Origin: Bacteroidota bacterium
GTDB taxonomy: Bacteria > Bacteroidota > Bacteroidia > NS11-12g > UBA9320
Reading direction: 5' to 3'
NCBI GenBank assembly: GCA_018700895.1
Contig: JABIUV010000008.1
Span: forward strand, 1-63,821
DNA length: 63,821 bases
This document shows, piece by piece, positions 52,902 through 62,099 of this stretch. Numbering within the stretch: the stretch's first letter is position 1; each line of letters opens with the position of its first letter. The notes under the pieces are model-generated. The model was not told the DNA's origin and did no database searches. It was given only the letters and a program-made list of their open reading frames with translations. A program made the translations under genes and the position numbers.

Positions 52902-53711
52902 GTGAATGTATCTCAGTTAATCTCAGAAATCAAGTCGAAAAAAAGCTATCTATGTGTCGGTTTAGATACGGATATAACCAAGTTACCTGACGGAGTACCC
53001 AAAAACACTTCGGGTATACTGGAATTTAATCGTGAGATCATAAACGCAACAAAAGACTATGCTGTAGCCTACAAAATGAACACAGCATTTTACGAGCAAC
53101 TAGGAAGCGAGGGGTGGAAAGTACTGGAAAAAACAAGAGAAATGTTGCCGAGCAATGTATTGAGCATAGCTGACGCAAAACGTGGTGATATAGGCAACAC
53201 GAGTACCATGTATGCCAAAGCTTTTTTCGAAACGATGGATTTTGATGCCATCACGGTAGCTCCATACATGGGGCTAGATAGTGTAGAGCCTTTTCTGAAA
53301 TTTGATAAAAAAATAACGATCGTATTAGGACTGACATCTAACCAAGGAAGTCTTGATTTTCAGACCAATGCCTTGTACCATCCGCCGCTTTACCAAACCG
53401 TGCTACAACGAGTAAGCACGTGGAGCACTATGGAGAACCTCATGTTTGTAGTAGGAGCAACCAAGGCAGATGCGCTGCAAGAAATACGCAACATTGTTCC
53501 CGATCATTTTCTGCTCATACCCGGTGTAGGTGCTCAAGGAGGTAGTGCTACCGAAGTATGCCAAAATGGTAAAAACAAAAACGGTGGATTGCTCATCAAC
53601 TCTTCTCGCGGCATCATTTACGCTTCGGGCAACAGTGATTTTGCAGAAGTAGCCCGAGCCAAAGCCAAAGAACTCGCCGAAGAAACACAACCCTATACTA
53701 CCCACCTATGA
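52902..53711 (+). CDS. pyrF: Orotidine 5'-phosphate decarboxylase
   Basis: Last step of UMP synthesis. 269 residues, the long (PyrF type 2) form. Active site: YLCVGLDTDITKLP near the N-terminus, AYKMNTAFYEQLGSEGW, and the catalytic SIADAKRGDIGNTSTMYAKA near 90; the phosphate site is LLIPGVGAQGGS. Translation starts at GTG 52902: an in-frame TGA lies 3 bp upstream and no ATG gives a complete enzyme. The next gene overlaps its end by 4 bp. Confidence 0.96.
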   Translation: MNVSQLISEIKSKKSYLCVGLDTDITKLPDGVPKNTSGILEFNREIINATKDYAVAYKMNTAFYEQLGSEGWKVLEKTREMLPSNVLSIADAKRGDIGNTSTMYAKAFFETMDFDAITVAPYMGLDSVEPFLKFDKKITIVLGLTSNQGSLDFQTNALYHPPLYQTVLQRVSTWSTMENLMFVVGATKADALQEIRNIVPDHFLLIPGVGAQGGSATEVCQNGKNKNGGLLINSSRGIIYASGNSDFAEVARAKAKELAEETQPYTTHL

Positions 53712-54985
53712 GTTTTCGGTACAACGAAGATTTGCTTCAGTTTATATGGGAGCACCAGTTGTACGACACCCAAAATCTCACCACCAATAGTGGTCAACAC
53801 ATTCAGGTAATAAACCAAGGATTTTTGAATAGGAGCAATGGTCCCGATTTCGAAAATGCCAAGATTATCATAGACGATACTACGCATTATGGCTCTGTAG
53901 AGATTCATATAGATGGGAAAGACTGGAATCACCACGCCCACCATCAGGACAAGGCTTTTAATAATGTAGTACTTCACGTGTGCTACTCCATACTTACAGA
54001 TGTAGTGCGTGAGGATAGCACCAGCGTTCCATCCTTGGCGATAGGCGATAGGATAAACAATGCGGCACTTTTAAAATACGACCGCCTAATGAAAAACAAG
54101 GCATACATCCCTTGTGAAAATCAAGTGCATACGCTCAGCGACTTTGATAAAAACATGTGGTTAGACCGCATGATTGTAGAGCGGCTAGAATCTCGTTGTG
54201 CTGCATTTGACACTTACCTTACCCATTCCAAAGGAGACTGGAACCATGCTTTTTTTACGGCTTTAGTACGTAGCTTTGGAATGCCCGCTAACACCGAGGC
54301 TTTTGAAGAATTAGCTAATATGGTCACTTATGACATCATACAGAAACATCACAAGTCACTCTTTCAGCTTGAGGCATTGTTTTTTGGAGCAGCAGGTTTG
54401 TTACGCGATGAAATTGCCGACAATTATTATGTTGGTTTGCAAAAGGAGTGGGGTTTTCTTAGCCAAAAGTATGGGCTAAGCTCATCACACACTTTACTCA
54501 AAACAGGTAGAATGCGACCTATGAACCTGCCTACCGTAAAAATAGCGCAGCTAGCCGCGTTTTTTCATCACGTACCATTATTTATACAAAAGGTCCTGGA
54601 TTTGCCCGCTGTAGATGAAGTAAAACGTAAGCTCACTTTTACGCCCTCTGATTATTGGGAAACGCATTATACATTCAAAAAATCATCAGAAAAGAAAACC
54701 AAAGGAATCTCCACCGGATTTGTCAACCACCTTTTTCTGAATGCCATTATACCATTCGTGTTCTTTTATGAAAAAAATAAAAAAGACGGGGCTACAGACA
54801 AATCCTTGGCGTATTTGCAATCCATAACTTCGGAGAAAAACACGATTATTACCCAATGGAAAACCATAGGTATGGATAGTAAAAATGCATTGACATCACA
54901 AGCATTGTTACACCTGTATAAAACATATTGTAAATCTCAGCGTTGTTTACAATGTAACTTAGGCAAAAAGCTGCTGCTCAAATAG
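53708..54985 (+). CDS. DUF2851 family protein
   Basis: 425 residues, no signal peptide. It opens with FRYNEDLLQFIWEHQLYD and NQGFLNRSNGPDFENAKIII, the start of DUF2851, a Bacteroidetes family of unknown role; a C-terminal Cys pair appears in CKSQRCLQCNLGKKLL. ATG overlaps the pyrF stop (ATGA), indicating translational coupling. Confidence 0.88.
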   Translation: MSFRYNEDLLQFIWEHQLYDTQNLTTNSGQHIQVINQGFLNRSNGPDFENAKIIIDDTTHYGSVEIHIDGKDWNHHAHHQDKAFNNVVLHVCYSILTDVVREDSTSVPSLAIGDRINNAALLKYDRLMKNKAYIPCENQVHTLSDFDKNMWLDRMIVERLESRCAAFDTYLTHSKGDWNHAFFTALVRSFGMPANTEAFEELANMVTYDIIQKHHKSLFQLEALFFGAAGLLRDEIADNYYVGLQKEWGFLSQKYGLSSSHTLLKTGRMRPMNLPTVKIAQLAAFFHHVPLFIQKVLDLPAVDEVKRKLTFTPSDYWETHYTFKKSSEKKTKGISTGFVNHLFLNAIIPFVFFYEKNKKDGATDKSLAYLQSITSEKNTIITQWKTIGMDSKNALTSQALLHLYKTYCKSQRCLQCNLGKKLLLK

Positions 54986-54987
54986 GT

Positions 54988-55206
54988 ATGGAAAAAATCA
55001 AAAAAAAAATAGAAAACTACGCCTTTGGGGTGTGTGCTTACTTAGGCGACAAGTTTAACATACGTTCTAGCACCATTCGCCTGTACTTTATCTATGTTTC
55101 ATTTTTTACCTTTGGCAGTCCTGTAATTATCTACTTTGTACTTGCTTTCTGGCTCAATATTCGGCACTATTTAATTCATCGCAAACACTCTGTTTGGGAT
55201 TTATAG
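54988..55206 (+). CDS. PspC-domain protein
   Basis: 72 residues: GVCAYLGDKFNIRSSTIRLY is the short PspC motif, followed by hydrophobic segment FIYVSFFTFGSPVIIYFVLAF. A small inner-membrane protein, possibly linked to envelope stress by analogy with phage-shock proteins. Starts 2 bp after DUF2851 and so belongs to the pyrF operon. Confidence 0.85.
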   Translation: MEKIKKKIENYAFGVCAYLGDKFNIRSSTIRLYFIYVSFFTFGSPVIIYFVLAFWLNIRHYLIHRKHSVWDL

Positions 55207-55278
55207 TACAATTAGCAATTGTACTTTTTCCTATTCACTCATTTTTTAAGCGTTAATAAACGTTATTCAGGTGCATGT

Positions 55279-55286
55279 TACCTTTG
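55279..55286 (+). promoter_or_regulatory. -7 element 4 nt before the zinc-ribbon gene
   Basis: TACCTTTG, then AACT, then ATG at 55291. Fifth case of this spacing in the window. Confidence 0.55.
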
Positions 55287-55290
55287 AACT

Positions 55291-55746
55291 ATGCAACAGC
55301 AAATGGCACTTTACAGAACAACTAAAGGTTTTCAGCAGAACCATAAATCCACTGCGTTGAAATGTCAAAATTGTAATCAAGAGTTTCTTGCGAATCGTAA
55401 GACTGCAAAATTTTGTAGCAGCTCTTGTCGCTCGCAATTTTGGATGACCAAGAATAAGAAAAAAGTAATCACAATAGCCGTTCCAATAGATATAGATGAC
55501 GCATACCTAGAGAAGATAAAAAGTATGTTGGAAAACTATAAATCTACTGCCGACACTCAAGAAAAGATGCCTCTGAAATCACACCACAATGAGATGTTTT
55601 CTACTGAAAAAGAACTTAGAGCATTTATGGCTCAGGCTGGGTTTACGGATTACAAAATCCCTAAACACGACCTAGGAATATACTACGACGAAGGTCTTAC
55701 TATCAAAAAGACCGAAGCAGGTTTTGAAGTAAAAATATTGGCATAA
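55291..55746 (+). CDS. Hypothetical protein with a CxxC zinc ribbon
   Basis: 151 residues. A small zinc-binding motif CQNCNQEFLANRKTAKFCSS with a further Cys (SCRSQFW) near residue 26-48, then a Lys-rich stretch and a mainly charged C-terminal half. The zinc part resembles DUF2116/short treble-clef modules. No function assigned. An alternative ATG exists 12 bp downstream (Met5). Confidence 0.75.
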   Translation: MQQQMALYRTTKGFQQNHKSTALKCQNCNQEFLANRKTAKFCSSSCRSQFWMTKNKKKVITIAVPIDIDDAYLEKIKSMLENYKSTADTQEKMPLKSHHNEMFSTEKELRAFMAQAGFTDYKIPKHDLGIYYDEGLTIKKTEAGFEVKILA

Positions 55747-55760
55747 CGCCTAATAAACTT

Positions 55761-56852
55761 TTACTCAAACACTAAGTCAATATCATCGCTTAGTGGATGT
55801 GCTTGACAGGTTAAGATATATCCTTCGTTTATCTCAGCATCACTTAGTCCTTCGCGTTCGTCCATAGACGCTTTACCACTTTTTAATCGTGCTCTACACG
55901 TGGTACAAACCCCTACACAGCAACTATATGGTGGATCAAGTCCAGCATCCTGTGCCGCTATGAGTATAGTCTGTTCTGGCTTTACAGTTATCTCTTTTTT
56001 GTCACCAAAAACCTCTACCTGAATCTTACGTTCTATTACCTCTTCACTGTAATTTAGTGCCTCGGTACCTTCGTTGCTCTCGTCGGCAGGTTGTTCTTTC
56101 TTAGATACTGCAGTGAAATACTCCGTATGAATATTTTCATCTCGCACACCTATTGTTTTCAGTCCTTCTACCACTACATCCATCATAGGGCTTGGTCCAC
56201 ACGTATAATATTGAGCTACGGGGTAATTAAGTCCTAGTTCTTGTCGAGCAATTTCCGAAACCTTTTCTTTGGTAAGGAAACCTCTGTGACCCATCCAAGC
56301 TCCCTTGGGTTTGTCAAGGCTGTGTATCACCTTAAAATTATCGTGAGCAGCCTCTAAAGCATCTATTTGCTCCTTGAAAATGATACTATCTTCGTCTCTG
56401 TTGGCGTACACTAAGTAGCACTTGCTATTGGGCTCCGATATCAATGCTGTTTTGATAATACTATACAGTGGAGTGATTCCACTTCCACCGCCAAATAGGA
56501 AGTAATGATTTGCTGCATTGGCATCTGGTTCTAGAATAAACTTACCCATAGGTGGCATAATGTCTAGCACATCACCTTCCTTCACTTGACTATTGAGATA
56601 TGTGCTCATTTTACCGCCTTCTACCTCTTTTACGGCAATGGTGATTTCCTCGTCTCCCAAAGGACTACTGCACATAGAATACGACCTACGCACCTCTTCA
56701 CCGTTTATCATAATACTAAACGTAAGGTACTGACCTGCTTTATACGTGTACTGCGATGCCATCAAGCTCGGTACATCAAATGAGATACTCACGGCATCTT
56801 TAGTTTCTCGCGTTACTCTGGAAACGGGTAGGGTAAAAAATCCTGCTGGCAT
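55761..56852 (-). CDS. PaaE-like ferredoxin-NADP reductase with 2Fe-2S domain
   Basis: 363 residues. FAD domain with RRSYSMCSSP near 56, NAD(P)-binding LFGGGSGITPLYSIIK near 115, and C-terminal plant-type ferredoxin (CCVGVCTTCRARL plus a late Cys in YILTCQAH). It shuttles electrons from NAD(P)H to an oxygenase or related partner. The PaaE name (phenylacetyl-CoA epoxidase reductase) is only by similarity; no paaA-D genes are nearby. Starts 1 bp after asd. Confidence 0.9.
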   Translation of the reverse strand: MPAGFFTLPVSRVTRETKDAVSISFDVPSLMASQYTYKAGQYLTFSIMINGEEVRRSYSMCSSPLGDEEITIAVKEVEGGKMSTYLNSQVKEGDVLDIMPPMGKFILEPDANAANHYFLFGGGSGITPLYSIIKTALISEPNSKCYLVYANRDEDSIIFKEQIDALEAAHDNFKVIHSLDKPKGAWMGHRGFLTKEKVSEIARQELGLNYPVAQYYTCGPSPMMDVVVEGLKTIGVRDENIHTEYFTAVSKKEQPADESNEGTEALNYSEEVIERKIQVEVFGDKKEITVKPEQTILIAAQDAGLDPPYSCCVGVCTTCRARLKSGKASMDEREGLSDAEINEGYILTCQAHPLSDDIDLVFE

Positions 56853-56853
56853 A

Positions 56854-57837
56854 TTATTTCTGTACTAGTTTTTCTAAAATTTCTACTGCATTAGTTGCAG
56901 CACCTTTTCTCAAATTATCTGCTACTACCCACATATTGAGGGTGTTGGCTTGTGACTCGTCTCTTCTAATTCTTCCTACCATCACATCATCCTTACCTTC
57001 AGCATTGATAGGCATAGGGTATATGTTATTGTCTATATCGTCTACCACAGATACACCTTCTGTGTTGGCAAGAAGTTCTCTTACTCGCTCTATTTCAAAG
57101 TCATTTTCGAAAGCTACATTCACAGATTCGGAATGACCACCTACCACAGGAATACGCACTGCGGTTGCTGTAACAGGAAGGTTGGGTTTGTTCAATATTT
57201 TTCTGGTTTCGTGTACCAGTTTCATTTCCTCTTTGGTATAGCCGTTTTCTAAAAAGATATCACAATGCGGAATACAATTTTTGTCAATAGGATAGGCATA
57301 TACCATATTGTCCGACTGACCTTTGGCACGCTCTTGCTCCATTTGGTCTACGGCATCTTTTCCTGTACCGGTTATACTTTGATAGGTAGATATAACGAGT
57401 CGCTTTATCTTAAACTCTGCATCTAGTGGTGCTAAAGCCATCACCAGCTGTATGGTAGAACAGTTGGGGTTTGCGATTATCTTACTGTCTTTTGAGATAC
57501 TTGACTGATTAATTTGAGGTACCACAAGCGGACATTCTTCTTCCATTCTCCAAGCAGAAGAATTATCAATCACCACTACTCCCCTTGCCGCAAATTTTGG
57601 TGCCCACTCCTTGGAGAGCCCACCACCAGCTGAGAATAAGGCAAAATCAAGGTCCTTTTCGATGGCATCTTCCAGTAAGCAGACATCATACGATTTACCA
57701 CCATAGGTTATTTTTTTTCCTAGTGATGATTTACTGGCTACGGGATATAAGTTTTCTACTTCTATACCTCGTTCTGCTAAAACCTGAAGCATAGTTCGGC
57801 CTACCATACCGGTAGAGCCTACAATAGCTAAGTTCAT
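56854..57837 (-). CDS. asd: Aspartate-semialdehyde dehydrogenase
   Basis: Reduces aspartyl phosphate to aspartate semialdehyde for Lys, Thr and Met synthesis. 327 residues. NADP site AIVGSTGMVGRTMLQVLAER at the N-terminus; the catalytic Cys in IIANPNCSTIQLVMAL near 125; substrate Arg/His in VRIPVVGGHSESVNVAFEN near 228. ATG overlaps the DAHP synthase stop by 4 bp. Confidence 0.97.
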   Translation of the reverse strand: MNLAIVGSTGMVGRTMLQVLAERGIEVENLYPVASKSSLGKKITYGGKSYDVCLLEDAIEKDLDFALFSAGGGLSKEWAPKFAARGVVVIDNSSAWRMEEECPLVVPQINQSSISKDSKIIANPNCSTIQLVMALAPLDAEFKIKRLVISTYQSITGTGKDAVDQMEQERAKGQSDNMVYAYPIDKNCIPHCDIFLENGYTKEEMKLVHETRKILNKPNLPVTATAVRIPVVGGHSESVNVAFENDFEIERVRELLANTEGVSVVDDIDNNIYPMPINAEGKDDVMVGRIRRDESQANTLNMWVVADNLRKGAATNAVEILEKLVQK

Positions 57838-58679
57838 ACTGTTATTGGTTGTTTTGTTAAGTTTAATGTTCTGCCAGAGTGCTCTGCCTGAGCTCTTAGC
57901 ACTTTGATCATTTCGCCCATAGAGTTGAGGTACATACTCTGAAAACCGTCAGACAACGCCTCTTCTGGCTCATTGTGTACTTCTATCATTAGCCCATCTG
58001 CTCCTGCCGCTATAGAGGCTAAAGAGAGTGGTGTTACTAGGCTTCTCTTCCCGGTACCTTGACTTGGGTCGGCTATTACGGGTAGGTGGCTTAGTTCTTT
58101 GGCGAGTGGAATAGCTGCTATATCCATGGTGTTTCTCACCGAAGTGTCAAACGTTCTAATTCCACGCTCACACAGTATTAAATTCTCATTGCCCCCAGTC
58201 ATTATATATTCAGCGGCAAGGAGCCATTCTTCTATAGTGCTACTCATTCCTCTTTTCAGAAGTATCGGTTTGTCTACTTTGCCCAATTCTTTCAAGAATT
58301 GATAATTTTTAGCATTACGAGATCCTACTTGTAGTATGTCGGCATACGGATACACCTCTTCTATAAGCGTAGTGTCTAGCACTTCGGTAACGATCTTTAC
58401 ACCGTATTTGTCTGATGCCGCTTTGAGTAGTTTGAGCCCTTCTTTTTTTAATCCTTGAAATGCGTATGGAGATGTGCGGGGCTTGTATGCTCCTCCTCTC
58501 ATAAATTTTACACCTAAGTCAGAAACGCCTTTTGCTATTTCATCTAATTGTTGCTCTGACTCTACCGCACAAGGGCCAGCTATGAGACAGAGTTCCTTAG
58601 CTCCAACAAGCTCATTTCCCACTTTTATCACAGACTTGTGATCGTTGTGCTGTTTACCGACTAACCTTATGTCTGACAT
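57834..58679 (-). CDS. aroF: 3-deoxy-7-phosphoheptulonate synthase (type I-beta)
   Basis: First step of aromatic amino acid synthesis: phosphoenolpyruvate plus erythrose-4-phosphate. 281 residues, KdsA-like fold; motifs [51 protein letters not shown] and [15 protein letters not shown]. The short I-beta form lacks the N-terminal regulatory domain of I-alpha enzymes. Follows DUF4270 by 24 bp in the same operon. Confidence 0.93.
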   Translation of the reverse strand: MSDIRLVGKQHNDHKSVIKVGNELVGAKELCLIAGPCAVESEQQLDEIAKGVSDLGVKFMRGGAYKPRTSPYAFQGLKKEGLKLLKAASDKYGVKIVTEVLDTTLIEEVYPYADILQVGSRNAKNYQFLKELGKVDKPILLKRGMSSTIEEWLLAAEYIMTGGNENLILCERGIRTFDTSVRNTMDIAAIPLAKELSHLPVIADPSQGTGKRSLVTPLSLASIAAGADGLMIEVHNEPEEALSDGFQSMYLNSMGEMIKVLRAQAEHSGRTLNLTKQPITV

Positions 58680-58703
58680 TACTGCAAATAAAACAGATTG
58701 CTG

Positions 58704-60056
58704 CTAATTGAGTTTTGTATACGTCACAGAAATCTTGATTGCTTCTTGTGCTGTATTGGTGTTTATCACTGCTCTGTGGGGAGTAAGTGGCGAGTCTGTA
58801 GGTACTCTCAGGTAAAAACCGTTAAAATTATCTACTCCGCGTGTTCTGTAATCATCTACTAAGCGTTGTAAAAATCTGTTAAACCTAAAGTTATAACCTA
58901 CGATTCCTGCATCATAAGCACCTCCATAATTCAACGTAGTTTGATTCTGAAAATCTGTAAGATCTTCGAAGAAAACAGTCTTATCGGTTAGCGTATCTAC
59001 CGCATATAACAAAACCCTAGGTGGAACAGCGTACTCACTTGTGATTGTACTCTGATCTACTAAAACCGTCATGTGTGCCTCATTTATTACTATTTTATCT
59101 GTGTTCTGTTGTATAAATGTGTTTAGGTCTGGGAACTCAATCTTAATTTTTGTCCCGTTCATTGACTGTAGGTAGGTCTTGTCAAAATGTCCACTTCCAC
59201 CTAGCTGTGATGCTACCGCAGCATTGGGTGTGGTCTCGAAGTAGTTGATTGATTTGGAACTCACACCAAGTGGTATGGTCACATTAGTAGTGTCATAATA
59301 CACCAGCACTCGAGATAGGGTAGAGCGTGTTTCTATAGCTACAATAACTCCATCACCTGAAATAACATTTTTGGGCACCAGTACCACCCCTTTCAGTATA
59401 GTCTTAAGCTCATCGTTATTAAAAGAACTCAGGTCCAATATCTCTTGGCCAAAAGTGTTGTCTAAAGTTATAATTATCTCAGGAGATATATCAAATGTGT
59501 CATCCCCTATGATTTCCTCCTTATTTAATAAGTTAAACGCACCTGTGTATTCGCCAATTTTTGCACCCAGTTCAGGTCTATAGCTATCATATATGGCCAC
59601 AGAGTCGTCAGGCATGTCTTCATTTAGCTTATATACATCAAAGGCGATTTGGCTGGCAGTATCTCCGTGCCTAAGCAAGTATGGTACACCACCTACCGAT
59701 TGGTTCAGGTCAAATTTTAATATCAACCGTGTAGAATCTGCTGTTTTGTCTGCGAACCCATCTCCAGATTCCGTTATTTTTGGCTCTATGATAAGGCTTG
59801 CTATACTAGTGCCCACTTCTGGGTCGTTTACCATCCCAAACAAGCCCGTAGAGAGGAAATCTGTTCGTATAGAGTCGTCTTGTACGGTACGGCAAACTGC
59901 TTGGCTAAAAGAAGCCTTTTCGGAGTTTTCCAGCACATCGTTTTCTACTAGCGTAAGACCTATGTCAGTTGCTTCTTTTTTACAAGCGGCAACGGCAAGT
60001 AAAAAGAAAAGGGGCAACAACCCCTTAACTTTTATTTTTCTATTGTTGTGTTTCAC
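58704..60056 (-). CDS. DUF4270 family lipoprotein
   Basis: 450 residues with a lipoprotein signal (LLPLFFLLAVAAC, Cys near 25) and a beta-rich body; the late segment YGGAYDAGIVGYNFRFNRFL and the end PHRAVINTNTAQEAIKISVT match the DUF4270 family of Bacteroidetes. Envelope protein of unknown role. Starts 2 bp after the starch synthase-like gene; these two are linked in many relatives. Confidence 0.85.
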   Translation of the reverse strand: MKHNNRKIKVKGLLPLFFLLAVAACKKEATDIGLTLVENDVLENSEKASFSQAVCRTVQDDSIRTDFLSTGLFGMVNDPEVGTSIASLIIEPKITESGDGFADKTADSTRLILKFDLNQSVGGVPYLLRHGDTASQIAFDVYKLNEDMPDDSVAIYDSYRPELGAKIGEYTGAFNLLNKEEIIGDDTFDISPEIIITLDNTFGQEILDLSSFNNDELKTILKGVVLVPKNVISGDGVIVAIETRSTLSRVLVYYDTTNVTIPLGVSSKSINYFETTPNAAVASQLGGSGHFDKTYLQSMNGTKIKIEFPDLNTFIQQNTDKIVINEAHMTVLVDQSTITSEYAVPPRVLLYAVDTLTDKTVFFEDLTDFQNQTTLNYGGAYDAGIVGYNFRFNRFLQRLVDDYRTRGVDNFNGFYLRVPTDSPLTPHRAVINTNTAQEAIKISVTYTKLN

Positions 60057-60058
60057 AA

Positions 60059-60886
60059 TTATTGTTCTTTATCTGCAAATAACGAATTGTAAAAATTCAA
60101 GTAGTTATCTGCTGTTTGTTCATCTGTATGGTTGAGAACAGGTTTGCTTATCGAGTCTATTTTTTGACTAACCGTTTCATCTATGGTACGGCACTTTACT
60201 ACAGCATCTGCGTGAGCTACACCGCCCATATGCATACTTGTACAGTCTGCTTTGGAAAACGGCTCTAACTCTTCGTCCTCTATATAGTTAAGACTTGCCT
60301 TACGCATAAAGTCTTCGCCTAGGTCTTCTTTAAAATCATTTTCATATACCGAATAAATCACCTTAGCGTTAGAAAACACTGGCTCGTCTTTGTACAATGT
60401 CTTTAGGTAAAGCGGGATTAAACTTGTCATCCAACCTTGGCAATGAATGATGTCTGGGTACCAACCTAATTTTTTAACGGTCTCTAAGGCGCCTTTGCAG
60501 AAAAAGATGGTTCGTTCGTCATTGTCTGCAAAAAACTCTTCGTTCTCGTCATTGTACACGAACTTACGGTGAAAGAAATCCTCATTGTCCAAGAAATAAA
60601 CTTGCATCTTGGTGTTTGGAATAGAGGCTACCTTAATAGTAAGCGGGTTATCATTATCATCTATGGTAATATTCATGCCTGAGAGTCTTACTACTTCGTG
60701 CAGTCTATTACGTCGTTCGTTTATCACCCCAAAACGAGGGACAAGTATGCGTACTTCGTTATCTTTTTCTTGAATTTTTTGTGGGAGATATCGTGCTATT
60801 TCGGCTAATGGCGTATCTCCATCTAAAAAAGGTCTCATCTCAGACGAGATAAATAGAATTTTTTTTCTTTCCTGTGTGTTATCCAT
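60059..60886 (-). CDS. Short glycogen/starch synthase-family protein
   Basis: 275 residues from MDNTQERKKILFISSEMRPF; earlier codons to 61003 contain Cys-rich sequence unlike the family. It carries only the N-terminal GT5 domain (TPLAEIARYLPQKI ... WYPDIIHCQGWMTSLIPLYL), not the C-terminal nucleotide-binding half of a complete GT5 enzyme (about 480). Short forms are usual in Bacteroidetes, so truncation is probably not recent. It may have another role. Heads the DUF4270-aroF-asd operon. Confidence 0.85.
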   Translation of the reverse strand: MDNTQERKKILFISSEMRPFLDGDTPLAEIARYLPQKIQEKDNEVRILVPRFGVINERRNRLHEVVRLSGMNITIDDNDNPLTIKVASIPNTKMQVYFLDNEDFFHRKFVYNDENEEFFADNDERTIFFCKGALETVKKLGWYPDIIHCQGWMTSLIPLYLKTLYKDEPVFSNAKVIYSVYENDFKEDLGEDFMRKASLNYIEDEELEPFSKADCTSMHMGGVAHADAVVKCRTIDETVSQKIDSISKPVLNHTDEQTADNYLNFYNSLFADKEQ

Positions 60887-60911
60887 CGAACGTATTAATG
60901 TTTTACAATTG

Positions 60912-60944
60912 CAAAGATACTGCCGTACACATCGACAATAACAA
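60912..60944 (-). promoter_or_regulatory. Promoter of the starch synthase-like operon
   Basis: Minus-strand TATCTTTG (60919-60912) is a perfect -7 element; TTG at 60944-60942 gives a 22-bp spacer and TTG at 60938-60936 a 16-bp one. The ATG at 60886 is 25 nt downstream. The divergent panC starts at 60985. Confidence 0.65.
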
Positions 60945-60984
60945 CGTACAAGTATTGTATTTGTAGTATTTTTTTTGTATATAC

Positions 60985-61836
60985 ATGCACATAATAAAGA
61001 CATCCGACACGCTTAAAAAGCACCTAATTGCATTACGGAAAGAGCAACCAAAAGTTACAATCGGGTTCGTTCCCACCATGGGGGCCTTACACCAAGGTCA
61101 CCTCTCACTCATAGATGCTAGTGTAAGTGAAAACGATATAACCGTTTGTAGTATTTTTGTAAATCCAACTCAATTTGGCGATGCAGCAGACTTAGAAAAA
61201 TACCCGAAGCCTATAGAGCAAGACATCGAAAAGCTTGTAAAAAATGACTGTTCTATTTTGTTCCTTCCCAGCTATGACGATGTATACCCATCTGACTACA
61301 AACAAATGATCTTTGCCATAGGTGAATTAGAACACAAAATAGAAGGAGCAAGCAGACCTGGTCATTTTCAGGGCGTATGTAACGTGCTTCACCAGCTGTT
61401 TTCACTCATATCGCCCACAGCTGCATATTTTGGTCAAAAGGATTTTCAGCAGACAGTAGTAGTCAAAAAACTCGTCGAGATCACCGACTCAAGTGTAAAG
61501 ATAAGGGTGGTTCCAATAAAACGTGAACCACACGGGCTAGCCATGAGTTCTCGAAACGTAAGACTAAGTGCTAAAGGCCGTCAAAACGCAGCGTTCATAC
61601 ACAGGGCACTCTCGCAAACCAAGGAAGATTTAGCGTCTATGACAGTAGCCAAAGCAGTAGCCAAGGCAAAACAATTCATCAATGCACAAAAAGGAGCAGC
61701 TATTGATTACCTCTTAGCCGTAGATGCTAAAACATTAGAAGAGATAAGCTCGCTCGATGAAGCTGAGAATATTACATTACTTACCGTAGTTGAGTATGAG
61801 AATGTTCGTTTACTCGACAACATCATATTGAAGTAA
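60985..61836 (+). CDS. panC: Pantoate-beta-alanine ligase
   Basis: Joins pantoate and beta-alanine with ATP to make pantothenate. 283 residues. HIGH-type motif FVPTMGALHQGHLSLIDASV near residue 31, NPTQFGD near 61, FGQKDFQQTVVVKKL near 150 and the KMSKS-like LAMSSRNVRLS near 186. The gene is alone on its strand; panD, which follows panC in many Bacteroidetes, is not present downstream. Confidence 0.97.
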   Translation: MHIIKTSDTLKKHLIALRKEQPKVTIGFVPTMGALHQGHLSLIDASVSENDITVCSIFVNPTQFGDAADLEKYPKPIEQDIEKLVKNDCSILFLPSYDDVYPSDYKQMIFAIGELEHKIEGASRPGHFQGVCNVLHQLFSLISPTAAYFGQKDFQQTVVVKKLVEITDSSVKIRVVPIKREPHGLAMSSRNVRLSAKGRQNAAFIHRALSQTKEDLASMTVAKAVAKAKQFINAQKGAAIDYLLAVDAKTLEEISSLDEAENITLLTVVEYENVRLLDNIILK

Positions 61837-61938
61837 CCTTCTTTAGTTTTAATATTAAAGCTTGGCTAGTTTCGGTGTGTTACCTGTGAACTTCGCACTA
61901 CAGGCTCATTTCGCAATCTCCTAAAATAATGTCCCATG

Positions 61939-61967
61939 AAAAAAGCCCTTCACATAGTGAAAGGCTT
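61939..61967 (-). terminator. Terminator of tRNA-fMet
   Basis: On the minus strand AAGCCTTTCAC pairs with TGAAGGGCTT (one mismatch, loop TATG), followed by TTTT; it lies 7 bp beyond the tRNA. Confidence 0.85.
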
Positions 61968-61973
61968 GGAAAG

Positions 61974-62045
<72 letters not shown>

Positions 62046-62077
62046 ATAATTGGCACTTTACACTCATCTGATTTAAG

Positions 62078-62099
62078 ACTGACAGTAAAAACTGACAGT
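62078..62099. repeat. 9-bp direct repeats before the integrase gene
   Basis: ACTGACAGT-AAAA-ACTGACAGT, period 13 bp, directly touching the integrase ATG. They could be arm-type binding sites for the integrase or part of an attachment site. Confidence 0.5.
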
